NCBI GenBank assembly: GCA_020024635.1
Contig: JAHHTL010000004.1
Span: forward strand, 22,058-86,057
Source: Ruminococcus sp.
GTDB taxonomy: Bacteria > Bacillota > Clostridia > Lachnospirales > Lachnospiraceae
DNA: 64,000 nucleotides
Direction: 5' to 3'
How positions within the stretch are numbered: position 1 is the first letter of the stretch; the number at the start of each line of letters is the position of its first letter. The position numbers and the translations under genes were made by a program. Under the pieces are notes generated by a model that did not search any database, was not told the DNA's origin, and saw nothing but the letters and a program-made list of their open reading frames with translations. This document shows, in pieces, positions 22,409 through 32,585 of the stretch.

Positions 22409-24079
22409 ATGAGCGAAAAAATGTGTAAAGTGCAAATAAATGACAAGATTTTTGAATATGCATCTGGAACATCATATAAAGAAATTGCAGAAGATTTTCA
22501 AGGATCTTATGATTATCCGATTGTTCTTGTCTTGATCAATGACTACCGTCTTCAAGAACTTAATAAAAGATTGAAACAAGATTGTAGCATTCGATTTATT
22601 ACTACAAAAGATTCTATTGGGTTTGAAACTTATAAAAGAAGTCTTTGTTTTATGCTTGTGAAGGCCATATATGATGTGGGAGGACACGAAAAAGTTCATC
22701 AGGTTCGAATTCATTTTTCCTATGGAAATGGATATTATTGTACACTAGAAGGAGAACAGAAATTAAGTCAGAAATTTGTAGACGATGTGAAGGCGAGGAT
22801 GAATCAGCTTGTAACGGAAAAGGTTCCGATTGATAAACAGACAATTAATACATCACATGCGGTCGAATTATTTAGAAAACACGGGATGTATGACAAAGAA
22901 AGATTGTTCGAGTATCGGAGAGTCTCTAAAGTTAATATCTATCGAATGAACGAGTTTGAAGATTATTTCTATGGATATATGGTCCCAGATGCTGGGTATT
23001 TACAATTTTTTGATTTGTATTTATATGATGATGGATTTATCATCCAAATGCCTTTGAAGGAACGTCCTGATCTGATTCCTCCATTTACGGATCGTCCCAA
23101 ATTATTTAAGGTTCTAAAAGATTCACTTTTATGGGGGGATTTGCAAGATATTCCTACAGTCGGTGCGTTAAATGACATGATTACTAGTTGTGATATGAGC
23201 GAAATCGTCCTAGTACAAGAAGCGTATCAAGAAAGAAAAATTGCAGAAATTGCAAAACAGATTGCAGATCGTTCCAAGATTAAATTTGTTCTAATAGCTG
23301 GTCCATCTTCATCAGGTAAAACAACATTTTCTCATAGATTGTCAGTTCAACTAAGAGTAAATGGGCTGCGTCCGCATCCGATTGCCGTTGACAACTATTT
23401 TGTGGAGAGAGAATCTACCCCAAGAGATGAAAATGGCAACTATAATTTTGAGTGTTTGGAAGCAATTGACATTAAAAAATTTAACGAGGATATGCAGGCG
23501 CTTCTGGCAGGAGAAAAAGTTTATCTACCAATCTTTAATTTTAAGACAGGAAAGCGTTCTTATAGCTCAATCCCTAAACAACTGGGAGAACAGGATATCT
23601 TGGTAATTGAGGGAATCCATTGTTTAAATCCGAAGTTGACGGAAATGTTAGATGATAACAGTAAATTTAAAATTTACATCAGTGCATTAACGCAACTTAA
23701 TATTGACGAGCATAATCGAATCCCTTCTACGGATGGACGACTCATCCGTAGAATTGTAAGAGATGCAAGGACAAGAGGAACCACGGCGCAAGAAACGATA
23801 GCAATGTGGCCTTCTGTTAGACGAGGGGAAGAGGAAAATATCTTTCCATATCAAGAAGAAGCAGATACAATGTTCAATTCCTCCCTTCTTTATGAACTTG
23901 CGGTACTAAAACAACATGTAGAGCCCTTGCTTTTTGGAGTAGATAAAGAGTCTCCAGAGTATATTGAGGCGAAAAGACTTCTTAAATTTTTTGATTATTT
24001 TGTTGGAATTGGGAGTGAGTCCATTCCTACAAATTCTCTTTTAAGAGAATTTATTGGCGGTGGATGCTTTAACGTATAA
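22409..24079 (+). CDS. Nucleoside kinase with TGS and ThrRS-like domains (uridine kinase family)
   Basis: A 556-residue protein joining an N-terminal TGS domain (about 1-65) and a threonyl-tRNA-synthetase-like second domain to a C-terminal uridine-kinase-type P-loop domain. The Walker A G-P-S-S-S-G-K-T is at 298-305, and D-N-Y-F follows as the substrate lid. This architecture is annotated as nucleoside kinase in clostridia and Thermotoga; the role of the TGS part is unknown. The start follows AGGGGGAA; an in-frame ATG at 22373 overlapping nif3 is upstream of this site. Confidence 0.85.
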   Translation: MSEKMCKVQINDKIFEYASGTSYKEIAEDFQGSYDYPIVLVLINDYRLQELNKRLKQDCSIRFITTKDSIGFETYKRSLCFMLVKAIYDVGGHEKVHQVRIHFSYGNGYYCTLEGEQKLSQKFVDDVKARMNQLVTEKVPIDKQTINTSHAVELFRKHGMYDKERLFEYRRVSKVNIYRMNEFEDYFYGYMVPDAGYLQFFDLYLYDDGFIIQMPLKERPDLIPPFTDRPKLFKVLKDSLLWGDLQDIPTVGALNDMITSCDMSEIVLVQEAYQERKIAEIAKQIADRSKIKFVLIAGPSSSGKTTFSHRLSVQLRVNGLRPHPIAVDNYFVERESTPRDENGNYNFECLEAIDIKKFNEDMQALLAGEKVYLPIFNFKTGKRSYSSIPKQLGEQDILVIEGIHCLNPKLTEMLDDNSKFKIYISALTQLNIDEHNRIPSTDGRLIRRIVRDARTRGTTAQETIAMWPSVRRGEEENIFPYQEEADTMFNSSLLYELAVLKQHVEPLLFGVDKESPEYIEAKRLLKFFDYFVGIGSESIPTNSLLREFIGGGCFNV

Positions 24080-24100
24080 AACGTGTAAATTTGACGCAAA

Positions 24101-24138
24101 TAACGGAGTGTATCATTGGGATATCATACACTCCGTTA
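24101..24138. terminator. Terminator between the nucleoside kinase gene and the pot operon
   Basis: A perfect 13-bp stem (TAACGGAGTGTAT and ATACACTCCGTTA) with a 12-base loop lies between two convergent genes. The downstream side is T-rich on the plus strand. Confidence 0.8.
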
Positions 24139-24140
24139 TT

Positions 24141-26027
24141 TTAGTTTGATTTTATTTCTCTCCACAACTGGTTGTAAATTGCGTCGTTTTCTTCTCCAAG
24201 GTATTGGAATGTTTCACAATTTATTAGATCACTTGCTTCTGGAAATATCACTCGATTATTTTTTATTTCCTCATCTTTGATTAGATTTTTAAGTTCTGTA
24301 TTAGGGACAGAATAAGTTATGTAGTTAAAATTCATCAATGCAATGTCTGGACGACATAAGAAATCGATAAATTTTTCGGCATTTTCTTTGTGTTTTGCAT
24401 TTTTAGGAATTACCCATCCATCAATCCAAAGATTGGATCCTTCTTTCGGAATTACATATTCAAGATTTGGATTTTCAGATTTTGTATAATGTGCTTCTCC
24501 AGAATAAATAACTCCAATTGCTGCCTCATTTCCAATCATTTTATCTCGAACCTGATCAATAACATAAGCTTGAACCAGTGGTTTTTGGTCAATAAGAAGT
24601 TGTTTGGCCTCGGATAATTCGTCAAGATCTGTCGAATTCAGTGAGTACCCAAGATATTTTAAGGTAACTCCAAATGCATCTCGTACACTGTCTTGCATTA
24701 AAATACTATCTTTATATTTCTCATCCCACAAACAACTCCAACTATCGATAGGTTCATCCACAAGAGTTTTGTTGTATAAAATTCCTACGGTACCGTAAAG
24801 ATAAGGGACAGAATATTTATTCTCTGGATCGAATTCTTTAGAATGTTCCAAATAAGTTGGATCAATATATTTATAGTTTGGCATATTATCAAAATTAATT
24901 TCTGCTAGAAGATCGTTTTGGATCATTCTTTGAATCATATAATCAGAAGGACAGACTACATCGTAAGCAATGGCTCCAGATTGAATTTTTGGATACATGA
25001 TTTCATTGGTTTCATATTCTTCATATATTACATCTATTCCAGTTTCTTTTTCGAATAAGTCTAATACGTTTGGATCAATATATTCTCCCCAATTGTAGAC
25101 AATTACTTTATTGTTGCCAGAAGTACCGGCGCTTGATTTGTAGAAAAATCCTCCAATTACAATGAGAATTACGATGGTAGCAGGGACTACAGTACGCACC
25201 ACTCTTTTTGCTTGGTTACGGAATTTTTGATTACAAGTTTTGTTAATCTTTGATTTCTTCTTTTTTTCATCTGGAGTAATATTAATTAAAAGCAACAGAA
25301 GTAGTACTGTTACAAACATAATGGTAGAAAGTGCATACATTTCTGGTTTAATTCCTTTACGCACCTCGCTGTAGATTTTAGTCGATAACGTTTCCACTCC
25401 GGGACCTTTTGTAAAGTGTGTAATTACAAAGTCGTCTAAGGACATGGTAAAGGAAAGCAGAAATCCAGAAAATACACCTGGTAGGATGTCTGGAAATACT
25501 ACCTCAAAAAAAGCGTAGAGTGGAGATGCTCCAAGATCAAGAGCAGCTTCGTAAGTGCTTTTACGGGTTTGCTTTAGTTTTGGCATGACACTTAAAATAA
25601 CATACGGTATATTAAAGGTAATATGTGCCAGTAGGATAGTATTAAATCCTAGAGAAAATCGAAACGCGATAAATAATAGCATGAGAGATATTCCGGTTAC
25701 AATATCTGCGTTCAACATCGGAATATTCGTCACAGCCAACATAAATGTGCGCATCTTTGGGCGCATTGCATGGATGCCAATAGCGGCTATGGTACCAATA
25801 AGTGTTGCTATTAAAGCTGATAAAAGTGCGATTACAAGTGTATTATATAATGCGTTCATAATGGCTTCATTTTCAAAAAGTGAAAGATACCACTTGCCAG
25901 TAAATCCACCCCATTTTGATCGAGATTTTGAACGATTAAATGATAAAACGATTAAGGTCACAATCGGGGCGTATAAAAGTATTACTATTAAAATAAGATA
26001 AAATCGTTTGAAAGCGTTTTTTATCAA
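24141..26027 (-). CDS. Spermidine/putrescine ABC transporter permease fused to its binding protein (PotC-PotD)
   Basis: One 628-residue chain contains two normally separate subunits. Residues 1-255 are a PotC-type permease with about six membrane segments and the EAA loop (Y-E-A-A-L-D-L-G-A-S-P at 159-169), which contacts the ATPase. After a basic linker, a further membrane helix at about 281-297 leads to an extracellular PotD-type binding domain starting V-Y-N-W-G-E-Y-I-D-P (310-319). The fusion tethers the receptor to the permease without a lipoprotein anchor. It overlaps potB by 4 bases. Polyamine specificity is inferred from family resemblance. Confidence 0.88.
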   Translation of the reverse strand: MIKNAFKRFYLILIVILLYAPIVTLIVLSFNRSKSRSKWGGFTGKWYLSLFENEAIMNALYNTLVIALLSALIATLIGTIAAIGIHAMRPKMRTFMLAVTNIPMLNADIVTGISLMLLFIAFRFSLGFNTILLAHITFNIPYVILSVMPKLKQTRKSTYEAALDLGASPLYAFFEVVFPDILPGVFSGFLLSFTMSLDDFVITHFTKGPGVETLSTKIYSEVRKGIKPEMYALSTIMFVTVLLLLLLINITPDEKKKKSKINKTCNQKFRNQAKRVVRTVVPATIVILIVIGGFFYKSSAGTSGNNKVIVYNWGEYIDPNVLDLFEKETGIDVIYEEYETNEIMYPKIQSGAIAYDVVCPSDYMIQRMIQNDLLAEINFDNMPNYKYIDPTYLEHSKEFDPENKYSVPYLYGTVGILYNKTLVDEPIDSWSCLWDEKYKDSILMQDSVRDAFGVTLKYLGYSLNSTDLDELSEAKQLLIDQKPLVQAYVIDQVRDKMIGNEAAIGVIYSGEAHYTKSENPNLEYVIPKEGSNLWIDGWVIPKNAKHKENAEKFIDFLCRPDIALMNFNYITYSVPNTELKNLIKDEEIKNNRVIFPEASDLINCETFQYLGEENDAIYNQLWREIKSN

Positions 26028-26857
26028 AATGCGGTTCCCTCCCCATCTTTATCGTATTTGGCAATAATTGCCATGCTTGCAATAATAAATATCATAAGAA
26101 CAAGTGAAAGTCCAGAACCTACGTTCCAATTACTACCTTGCTTAAATTCTAGCTCAATTACGTTTCCAATGAGGAGAATTTTACTTCCACCAAGGAGGTC
26201 AGAAATAACAAAAGTAGTGAGTGAAGGAACGAAAACCATTGTAATACCACTTATAATTCCAGGAATGCTAAGTGGAAAAATAATTTTTGAAAAGGTCTGA
26301 ATTGAATTTGCGCCAAGATCTCTTGCTGCAAAGAGTACGTCCTTGTCAATTTTAGACAAAACATTATAAATTGGCAAAATCATAAATGGAAGAAAGTTGT
26401 ACACCATTCCAAGTACGATCGCGTAAGGAGTGTTGATCAGTGCTTGCTCCGGTAAATGAAAAAAACGAAGAACCATATTAATGACTCCATTTTTCTCCAG
26501 CAGATTCTGCCAGGCAATTGTACGAAGAAGAAAGTTCATCCACATAGGCATAACAAAAATAAGTACAATAAAGCTACTTTGATTGACTTTTTTTTCCGAT
26601 AAGATCATTGCCAGTGGATAGGAAAGAATCAGACAAATCAAGGTACTTACAAGGGAAAGTAATAATGCAAGTCCTAGAGCTTTTAGATTTTCAGGTGTCG
26701 TAATTGCAGCAAGGTTTTTTAAGGTAAAACTACCTGTAGTGTCTGTGAGTCCATAATAAACAATCATCAAAAGAGGGATAATTGTAAAAGCAATTACCCA
26801 GAGTAAATATGGGCCAGTTAATATCTTTTTATTCTTCAATTCCAACAGCCTCCGCAT
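26024..26857 (-). CDS. potB: Spermidine/putrescine ABC transporter permease PotB
   Basis: A 277-residue permease with about six membrane segments and the EAA motif A-A-R-D-L-G-A-N-S-I-Q-T-F. It pairs with the PotC half of the downstream fusion. Its start overlaps the end of potA by 29 bases, so potA-potB-potCD is one tightly coupled unit on the minus strand. Confidence 0.9.
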   Translation of the reverse strand: MRRLLELKNKKILTGPYLLWVIAFTIIPLLMIVYYGLTDTTGSFTLKNLAAITTPENLKALGLALLLSLVSTLICLILSYPLAMILSEKKVNQSSFIVLIFVMPMWMNFLLRTIAWQNLLEKNGVINMVLRFFHLPEQALINTPYAIVLGMVYNFLPFMILPIYNVLSKIDKDVLFAARDLGANSIQTFSKIIFPLSIPGIISGITMVFVPSLTTFVISDLLGGSKILLIGNVIELEFKQGSNWNVGSGLSLVLMIFIIASMAIIAKYDKDGEGTAF

Positions 26858-27902
26858 CTTCAGACTCAGGTTTTTTCATGATCTGGATATCAAAAGGATC
26901 AACTTTTACACCGACTTCTGTACCCACTGGAAACATGTCTGTACTATGTACAAGAAGAGTATAGTTGTTTGCCTCGACTTCCATTTCATAATGTACACCT
27001 TTGAAAATAAGGTGAGAAACCACTCCGTTGATGGTTCCTTCTCCAGGTTTTACAAGATCAATGTCTTCTGGACGGATTACGGCATCTACCGGTCTATTGT
27101 GGCCGAATCCTTCGTCTACGCATTTCCATGTAGTTCCTAGCATTTTTACAACTCTGTCTTCAACCATCACAGCAGAAAGAATATTACTATCTCCGATAAA
27201 GTCAGCAACAAATGCGTTCTTTGGCTCATTATAAATATCTTCAGGTGTACCAATCTGCTGAATGTATCCCTGGTTCATAACAACAATAGTGTCAGACATT
27301 GTAAGAGCTTCTTCTTGATCATGGGTTACAAAGACAAAAGTAATTCCTAACTCGTTTTTCAGTCGAATCAGTTCGTATTGCATGTCTTGGCGAAGCTTTA
27401 AATCGAGTGCGCCTAGTGGTTCGTCAAGGAGAAGGACTTTTGGTTCATTTACAATTGCACGAGCAATGGCGATTCGCTGTTGCTGCCCTCCGCTTAAAAG
27501 TTCGGGACTTCGATCTTCGAACCCTTCAAGATTTACAAGCTTCAAAGCATAGCGTATTTTGTCCTTAATGTAATTTTTAGATTTCCCTTTGATTTTTAGA
27601 CCAAATGCAATATTTTCTGCAATAGTCATATGAGAAAACAAAGCATATTTCTGAAAAACTGTATTAAGTTGTCGCTTGTTTGGGGGAAGATTGTTAATGT
27701 TTTTTCCGTCAAAAATAATATTACCGGAATCGGGAGTCTCAAAACCACCAAGAATCCGCAATAAAGTTGTTTTTCCGCATCCACTAGGACCTAGGAGGGT
27801 GAGAAACTCATTTTCTCGTATATACAGATTTAAATGGTCAAGGACGACATTCTCATCAAAAGATTTTGTGATATCTACAATATCAATTAATTTATTAGAC
27901 AT
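26829..27902 (-). CDS. potA: Spermidine/putrescine ABC transporter ATP-binding protein PotA
   Basis: A 357-residue ATPase. The Walker A motif G-P-S-G-C-G-K-T-T is at 38-46, followed by the signature L-S-G-G-Q-Q-Q-R and Walker B L-L-L-D-E-P. The C-terminal third is a TOBE-type regulatory domain. The start at 27902 follows GGAGGAA on the minus strand; the longer frame reaching 28010 lacks a ribosome site and overlaps the promoter. Confidence 0.94.
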   Translation of the reverse strand: MSNKLIDIVDITKSFDENVVLDHLNLYIRENEFLTLLGPSGCGKTTLLRILGGFETPDSGNIIFDGKNINNLPPNKRQLNTVFQKYALFSHMTIAENIAFGLKIKGKSKNYIKDKIRYALKLVNLEGFEDRSPELLSGGQQQRIAIARAIVNEPKVLLLDEPLGALDLKLRQDMQYELIRLKNELGITFVFVTHDQEEALTMSDTIVVMNQGYIQQIGTPEDIYNEPKNAFVADFIGDSNILSAVMVEDRVVKMLGTTWKCVDEGFGHNRPVDAVIRPEDIDLVKPGEGTINGVVSHLIFKGVHYEMEVEANNYTLLVHSTDMFPVGTEVGVKVDPFDIQIMKKPESEDAEAVGIEE

Positions 27903-27981
27903 TCTATTCCTCCATATAAGTGTTTTAATTATTAATAGTGTGTAAATATGCAACTTCGTATAATTTCTTGCATATGAACCT

Positions 27982-28010
27982 ATTATATAAGAAGTACTCG
28001 AAGTGTGCAA
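27982..28010 (-). promoter_or_regulatory. Promoter of the potA-potB-potCD operon
   Basis: On the minus strand TTGCAC (28010-28005) and a perfect TATAAT (27987-27982) are 17 bases apart. The leader is about 75 bases with no recognised riboswitch. Confidence 0.6.
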
Positions 28011-28043
28011 TCATTAATTTATCTTTAAAATTTATTGATTAAC

Positions 28044-28072
28044 TGTACATTTTGAAAAAATCATAATATAAT
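28044..28072 (+). promoter_or_regulatory. Possible promoter of the L,D-transpeptidase gene
   Basis: TGTACA (28044-28049) and TATAAT (28067-28072) are separated by 17 bases. The -35 is weak, so this is tentative. Confidence 0.4.
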
Positions 28073-28105
28073 AACTATGCAATACTTCGGAAGGAGCATG
28101 TTATA

Positions 28106-29716
28106 ATGGGTGAAGAGAATTTAAAAGAAACAAATAAGGAATCAGAAAGGAATGGCAAAGATAACAAGAAAGAGCTTGAAAAAGATGAGGGAGTTTTTGT
28201 AGAAGAACAAAATACGGAAGAAGCGCCTCTTGAGGAAGAACAAACCACGGAAGAAGAATCATTTGATGATATGGATGAAATCATGGAAGCGGACGAGGAA
28301 GAACAGATCGAAAAAGAGGGAAAAATGAAGCAAAAAATTATGATTAGTATCCTAGGCGTTGTTTTGTTTATCATTGTTGCGGCTTATGGTGGTGTTTCGT
28401 ATTACTTTTCCAAACATTTTTTCCCAAATGTTAGAATTAATGGGAAAGATTTCGCTTATCAAACAGTAGAAGAAGTGGAAGATTATTTTTCAAAGCAAGT
28501 ACAAAATTATCAATTAAATGTGATTGGAAGCAAGGATATTCACGATGTGATAAAAGGAGAAACAATTCACTTAAAGTTTGAAAATCCAGAAAGAATTAGA
28601 AGCTTAATGAAAAGTCAACAAATTTGGAAATGGCCATCGGAATGCCTGTCAAAGACTAAAAATGAACTGACATTAAAACTGCAATATGATCAAAATTTAC
28701 TTGAGCAAACGATTTCCAAGACAAATGTAGCTACGGCAGAACAGATTCCTTCTGAATCTGCGCGACCGGAATTCCAAGGAGAAGTTTATGAAATAAAACC
28801 TGAGGTGGTAGGAACTAAGCTGGACGAGAAAGTACTACAGGAAGTAATTTCTAAATCTATTGATGGACTTAAGGAAGAAGTAAATCTTGTAGAGGAGAAT
28901 TGTTATATAAAACCGGAATTTACAAGTGAGTCTCAAGAAGTCCAGACGGCGTGCGATACTTTGAATAAATACATTAAAACCAAAGTCACATATTTGATGA
29001 ATGAGAAGGAAGTTGTAGACAAAGAATTGATTTCTCAGTGGCTTACAGTGGATGGTAAGATGAATGTAATGATAAAAGAAGGTGTTGTGGAAGAGTGGTT
29101 TAAGAAATTAGGCGAAAAATACGATACCGTTGGAAAAACAAGACAGTATACCGCTCCATCTGGCAAAGCTGTCACCGTATCCGGAGGAACATATGGATGG
29201 AATTTAAATGAAAAGAAAGAAGCGGAATTACTCAAAGAATATATTAAAAAAGGGGAAACAGTAGAAAGAGAGCCAGAGTATTATCAGGCGGCGGCAAGTC
29301 GATCAGTTCAAGACTTCGGAAATACGTATGTAGATATTGATTTAAGCATGCAGCATATGTGGTATGTTGTGAATGGAGAAGTGGTACTCGATACAGATAT
29401 CGTTACCGGAACACCTACTCCGAAAAGAATAACACCAGAAGGTGTATATAGTGTAGTGGAAAAAGAAGAGAACAAAACCTTAATCGGGGCGATTGTTCCA
29501 GAAACTGGAAAACCGGAATATAAGATCCCAGTAAGATATTGGATTCGTGTTACCTGGGATGGAATAGGAATTCACGATTCTACCTGGCGTGGAAGTTATG
29601 GCGGTTCTATATTTGAAACCGATGGTTCACATGGATGTATTAACACACCGTTCAACGCAGTTCAAAGTATGTATAATTCGATTGCTATGGGAACACCGGT
29701 TGTGATGCACTATTAA
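28106..29716 (+). CDS. L,D-transpeptidase with N-terminal peptidoglycan-binding-like domains
   Basis: A membrane-anchored cell-wall cross-linking enzyme of 536 residues. Residues 1-72 are a highly acidic cytoplasmic region, 77-100 a single membrane helix, then a repeated PG-binding-4/YoaR-like extracellular region (~105-395), and a C-terminal YkuD domain. The catalytic motif is S-H-G-C-I-N with Cys511 and His509; His490 (G-I-H-D-S) also fits the active site. It forms 3-3 or related cross-links. Alone between a divergent pot operon and tgt; tgt follows after 23 bases and may be co-transcribed. Confidence 0.88.
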   Translation: MGEENLKETNKESERNGKDNKKELEKDEGVFVEEQNTEEAPLEEEQTTEEESFDDMDEIMEADEEEQIEKEGKMKQKIMISILGVVLFIIVAAYGGVSYYFSKHFFPNVRINGKDFAYQTVEEVEDYFSKQVQNYQLNVIGSKDIHDVIKGETIHLKFENPERIRSLMKSQQIWKWPSECLSKTKNELTLKLQYDQNLLEQTISKTNVATAEQIPSESARPEFQGEVYEIKPEVVGTKLDEKVLQEVISKSIDGLKEEVNLVEENCYIKPEFTSESQEVQTACDTLNKYIKTKVTYLMNEKEVVDKELISQWLTVDGKMNVMIKEGVVEEWFKKLGEKYDTVGKTRQYTAPSGKAVTVSGGTYGWNLNEKKEAELLKEYIKKGETVEREPEYYQAAASRSVQDFGNTYVDIDLSMQHMWYVVNGEVVLDTDIVTGTPTPKRITPEGVYSVVEKEENKTLIGAIVPETGKPEYKIPVRYWIRVTWDGIGIHDSTWRGSYGGSIFETDGSHGCINTPFNAVQSMYNSIAMGTPVVMHY

Positions 29717-29739
29717 AAATTAAGTAAAGGAAGAGACAG

Positions 29740-30873
<1,134 letters not shown>

Positions 30874-30892
30874 AAGATTTCCTAAAATATAC

Positions 30893-30921
30893 TTGAAGAA
30901 TAGAACTTTTTTGTGTATAGT
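30893..30921 (+). promoter_or_regulatory. Promoter of yajC
   Basis: TTGAAG (30893-30898) and TATAGT (30916-30921) with a 17-base spacer, 37 bases before the yajC start. Confidence 0.6.
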
Positions 30922-30958
30922 TAGTATTGTTTAAGTATATATTAGGAGGAATTAGTAA

Positions 30959-31264
30959 ATGAATGGTTTATTAGCCGCTAGTGGCGCTGGTGGATTTGGT
31001 AGCATTATCTTAATCTATGTAGTTGTTCTTGGTGGAATGTGGTTTTTACTTATGCGTCCACAGAAAAAGGAACAAAAGAGAGTTCAAGCTATGCTTGCAT
31101 CTATGGAAGTGGGAGATACTGCTTTGACAACAAGTGGATTTTATGGTGTGATTATTGATATCTCTGAGACAGATGTTATTGTTGAATTTGGAAACAACAA
31201 GAACTGTAGAATACCAATGCAAAAAGCAGCAATTGCACAGATTGAGAAGCCAGATGCAAATTAA
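30959..31264 (+). CDS. yajC: Preprotein translocase subunit YajC
   Basis: A 101-residue Sec accessory protein. A single membrane helix (about 15-34) is followed by the signature M-R-P-Q-K-K-E-Q-K-R-V-Q and a small cytoplasmic domain with G-D-T-A-L-T-T-S-G-F-Y-G. It associates with SecDF-type complexes. The ribosome site is AGGAGG. Confidence 0.93.
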   Translation: MNGLLAASGAGGFGSIILIYVVVLGGMWFLLMRPQKKEQKRVQAMLASMEVGDTALTTSGFYGVIIDISETDVIVEFGNNKNCRIPMQKAAIAQIEKPDAN

Positions 31265-31279
31265 ATAAAATGAAATTTG

Positions 31280-31318
31280 GGAATGCCAAAGCTTTAGGCT
31301 TTGTGCATTCCTTTTTTT
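31280..31318 (+). terminator. Terminator of tgt-yajC
   Basis: GGAATGC pairs with GCATTCC and AAAGC with GCTTT, separated by small bulges; seven T follow. Confidence 0.9.
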
Positions 31319-31392
31319 GTAAATCAACAGTAGAAGATTGTTCGTTACTGGAAAAGAAATTTAATAAACTACCACTTTCTAGTGATAAAGGG

Positions 31393-31421
31393 TTGAAATG
31401 TAATAGATGATGAAGTATAAT
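31393..31421 (+). promoter_or_regulatory. Promoter of serC-serA
   Basis: TTGAAA (31393-31398) and a perfect TATAAT (31416-31421) with a 17-base spacer. The leader is about 66 bases. Confidence 0.75.
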
Positions 31422-31493
31422 ACAATTTATATTTTAAATATTTTATCATATAGTTATATAGATGATAATCGTAGAAACGTCAGGAGGTATGAG

Positions 31494-32585
31494 ATGAGCA
31501 GAGTTTACAATTTTTCAGCAGGACCAGCAGTTTTACCGGAGGAAGTACTAAAAGAAGCGGCAGATGAAATGCTTGATTATCACGAAACAGGAATGTCGGT
31601 GATGGAGATGAGCCATCGATCCAAAGCGTTTGAAAAGATTTTGACATCTGCTGAACAGGATTTAAGAGAATTAATGCAAATTCCTGACAATTATAAAGTG
31701 CTATTTCTTCAAGGAGGTGCATCCCAACAATTTGCTATGATTCCGATGAACTTCATGAAGAACAAAAAAGCAGATTACATTATCACAGGACAATGGGCAA
31801 AAAAAGCGGCTGATGAAGCAGAAAAATATGGAGAAATTCATCGAGTTGCTTCTTCTGAAGATCAAAAATATTCATATATACCAGATTGTACAGATTTACA
31901 AATATCGAAAGATGCAGATTATGTTTATATTTGCGAGAACAATACCATTTATGGAACAAAATATAAACGTCTACCGAACACCAAAGGAAAAATTCTCATT
32001 TCAGATGTTTCGTCTTGTTTTTTGTCCGAACCTGTAGATGTAAAAAAATATGGAATGATTTACGGAGGCGTTCAAAAAAATATAGGACCAGCAGGAGTCG
32101 TCATTGCGATTATAAGAGAAGATCTTATTACAGATTGTGTGCTGCCAGGGACACCTACCATGCTTACATATAAAGTGCATGCGGATGCAAATTCATTGTA
32201 TAATACGCCGCCCGCATATGGAATTTATATTTGTGGAAAGGTATTTAAATGGATTCAATCCCTAGGTGGGTTGGAAGAAATGAAAAAGAGAAATGAGAGA
32301 AAAGCGAAACTTCTTTATGATTTCCTAGATCAAAGTCGCATGTTCCACGGAACGGTTCGCAAAGAAGATCGATCCTTGATGAATGTTACATTTGTAACAG
32401 GGAAAAAAGAACTGGATGAGAAATTTATAAGTGAAGCAAAAAAATCTGGTTTGGAAAATCTAAAAGGACACAGAAGTGTTGGTGGCATGCGAGCCAGTAT
32501 TTATAATGCAATGCCATATGAAGGGGTACAATCTCTTGTATCATTTATGAAAAAATTTGAGGAGGAGAATTTTAAAGATGTATAA
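31494..32585 (+). CDS. serC: Phosphoserine aminotransferase
   Basis: It converts 3-phosphohydroxypyruvate and glutamate to phosphoserine. The 363-residue protein starts M-S-R-V-Y-N-F-S-A-G-P-A-V-L-P, the family opening, and includes G-G-V-Q-K-N-I-G-P, where Lys binds PLP. AGGAGG precedes ATG 31494; in-frame ATGs further upstream lie in the leader near the promoter. The end overlaps serA by 8 bases. Confidence 0.95.
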   Translation: MSRVYNFSAGPAVLPEEVLKEAADEMLDYHETGMSVMEMSHRSKAFEKILTSAEQDLRELMQIPDNYKVLFLQGGASQQFAMIPMNFMKNKKADYIITGQWAKKAADEAEKYGEIHRVASSEDQKYSYIPDCTDLQISKDADYVYICENNTIYGTKYKRLPNTKGKILISDVSSCFLSEPVDVKKYGMIYGGVQKNIGPAGVVIAIIREDLITDCVLPGTPTMLTYKVHADANSLYNTPPAYGIYICGKVFKWIQSLGGLEEMKKRNERKAKLLYDFLDQSRMFHGTVRKEDRSLMNVTFVTGKKELDEKFISEAKKSGLENLKGHRSVGGMRASIYNAMPYEGVQSLVSFMKKFEEENFKDV

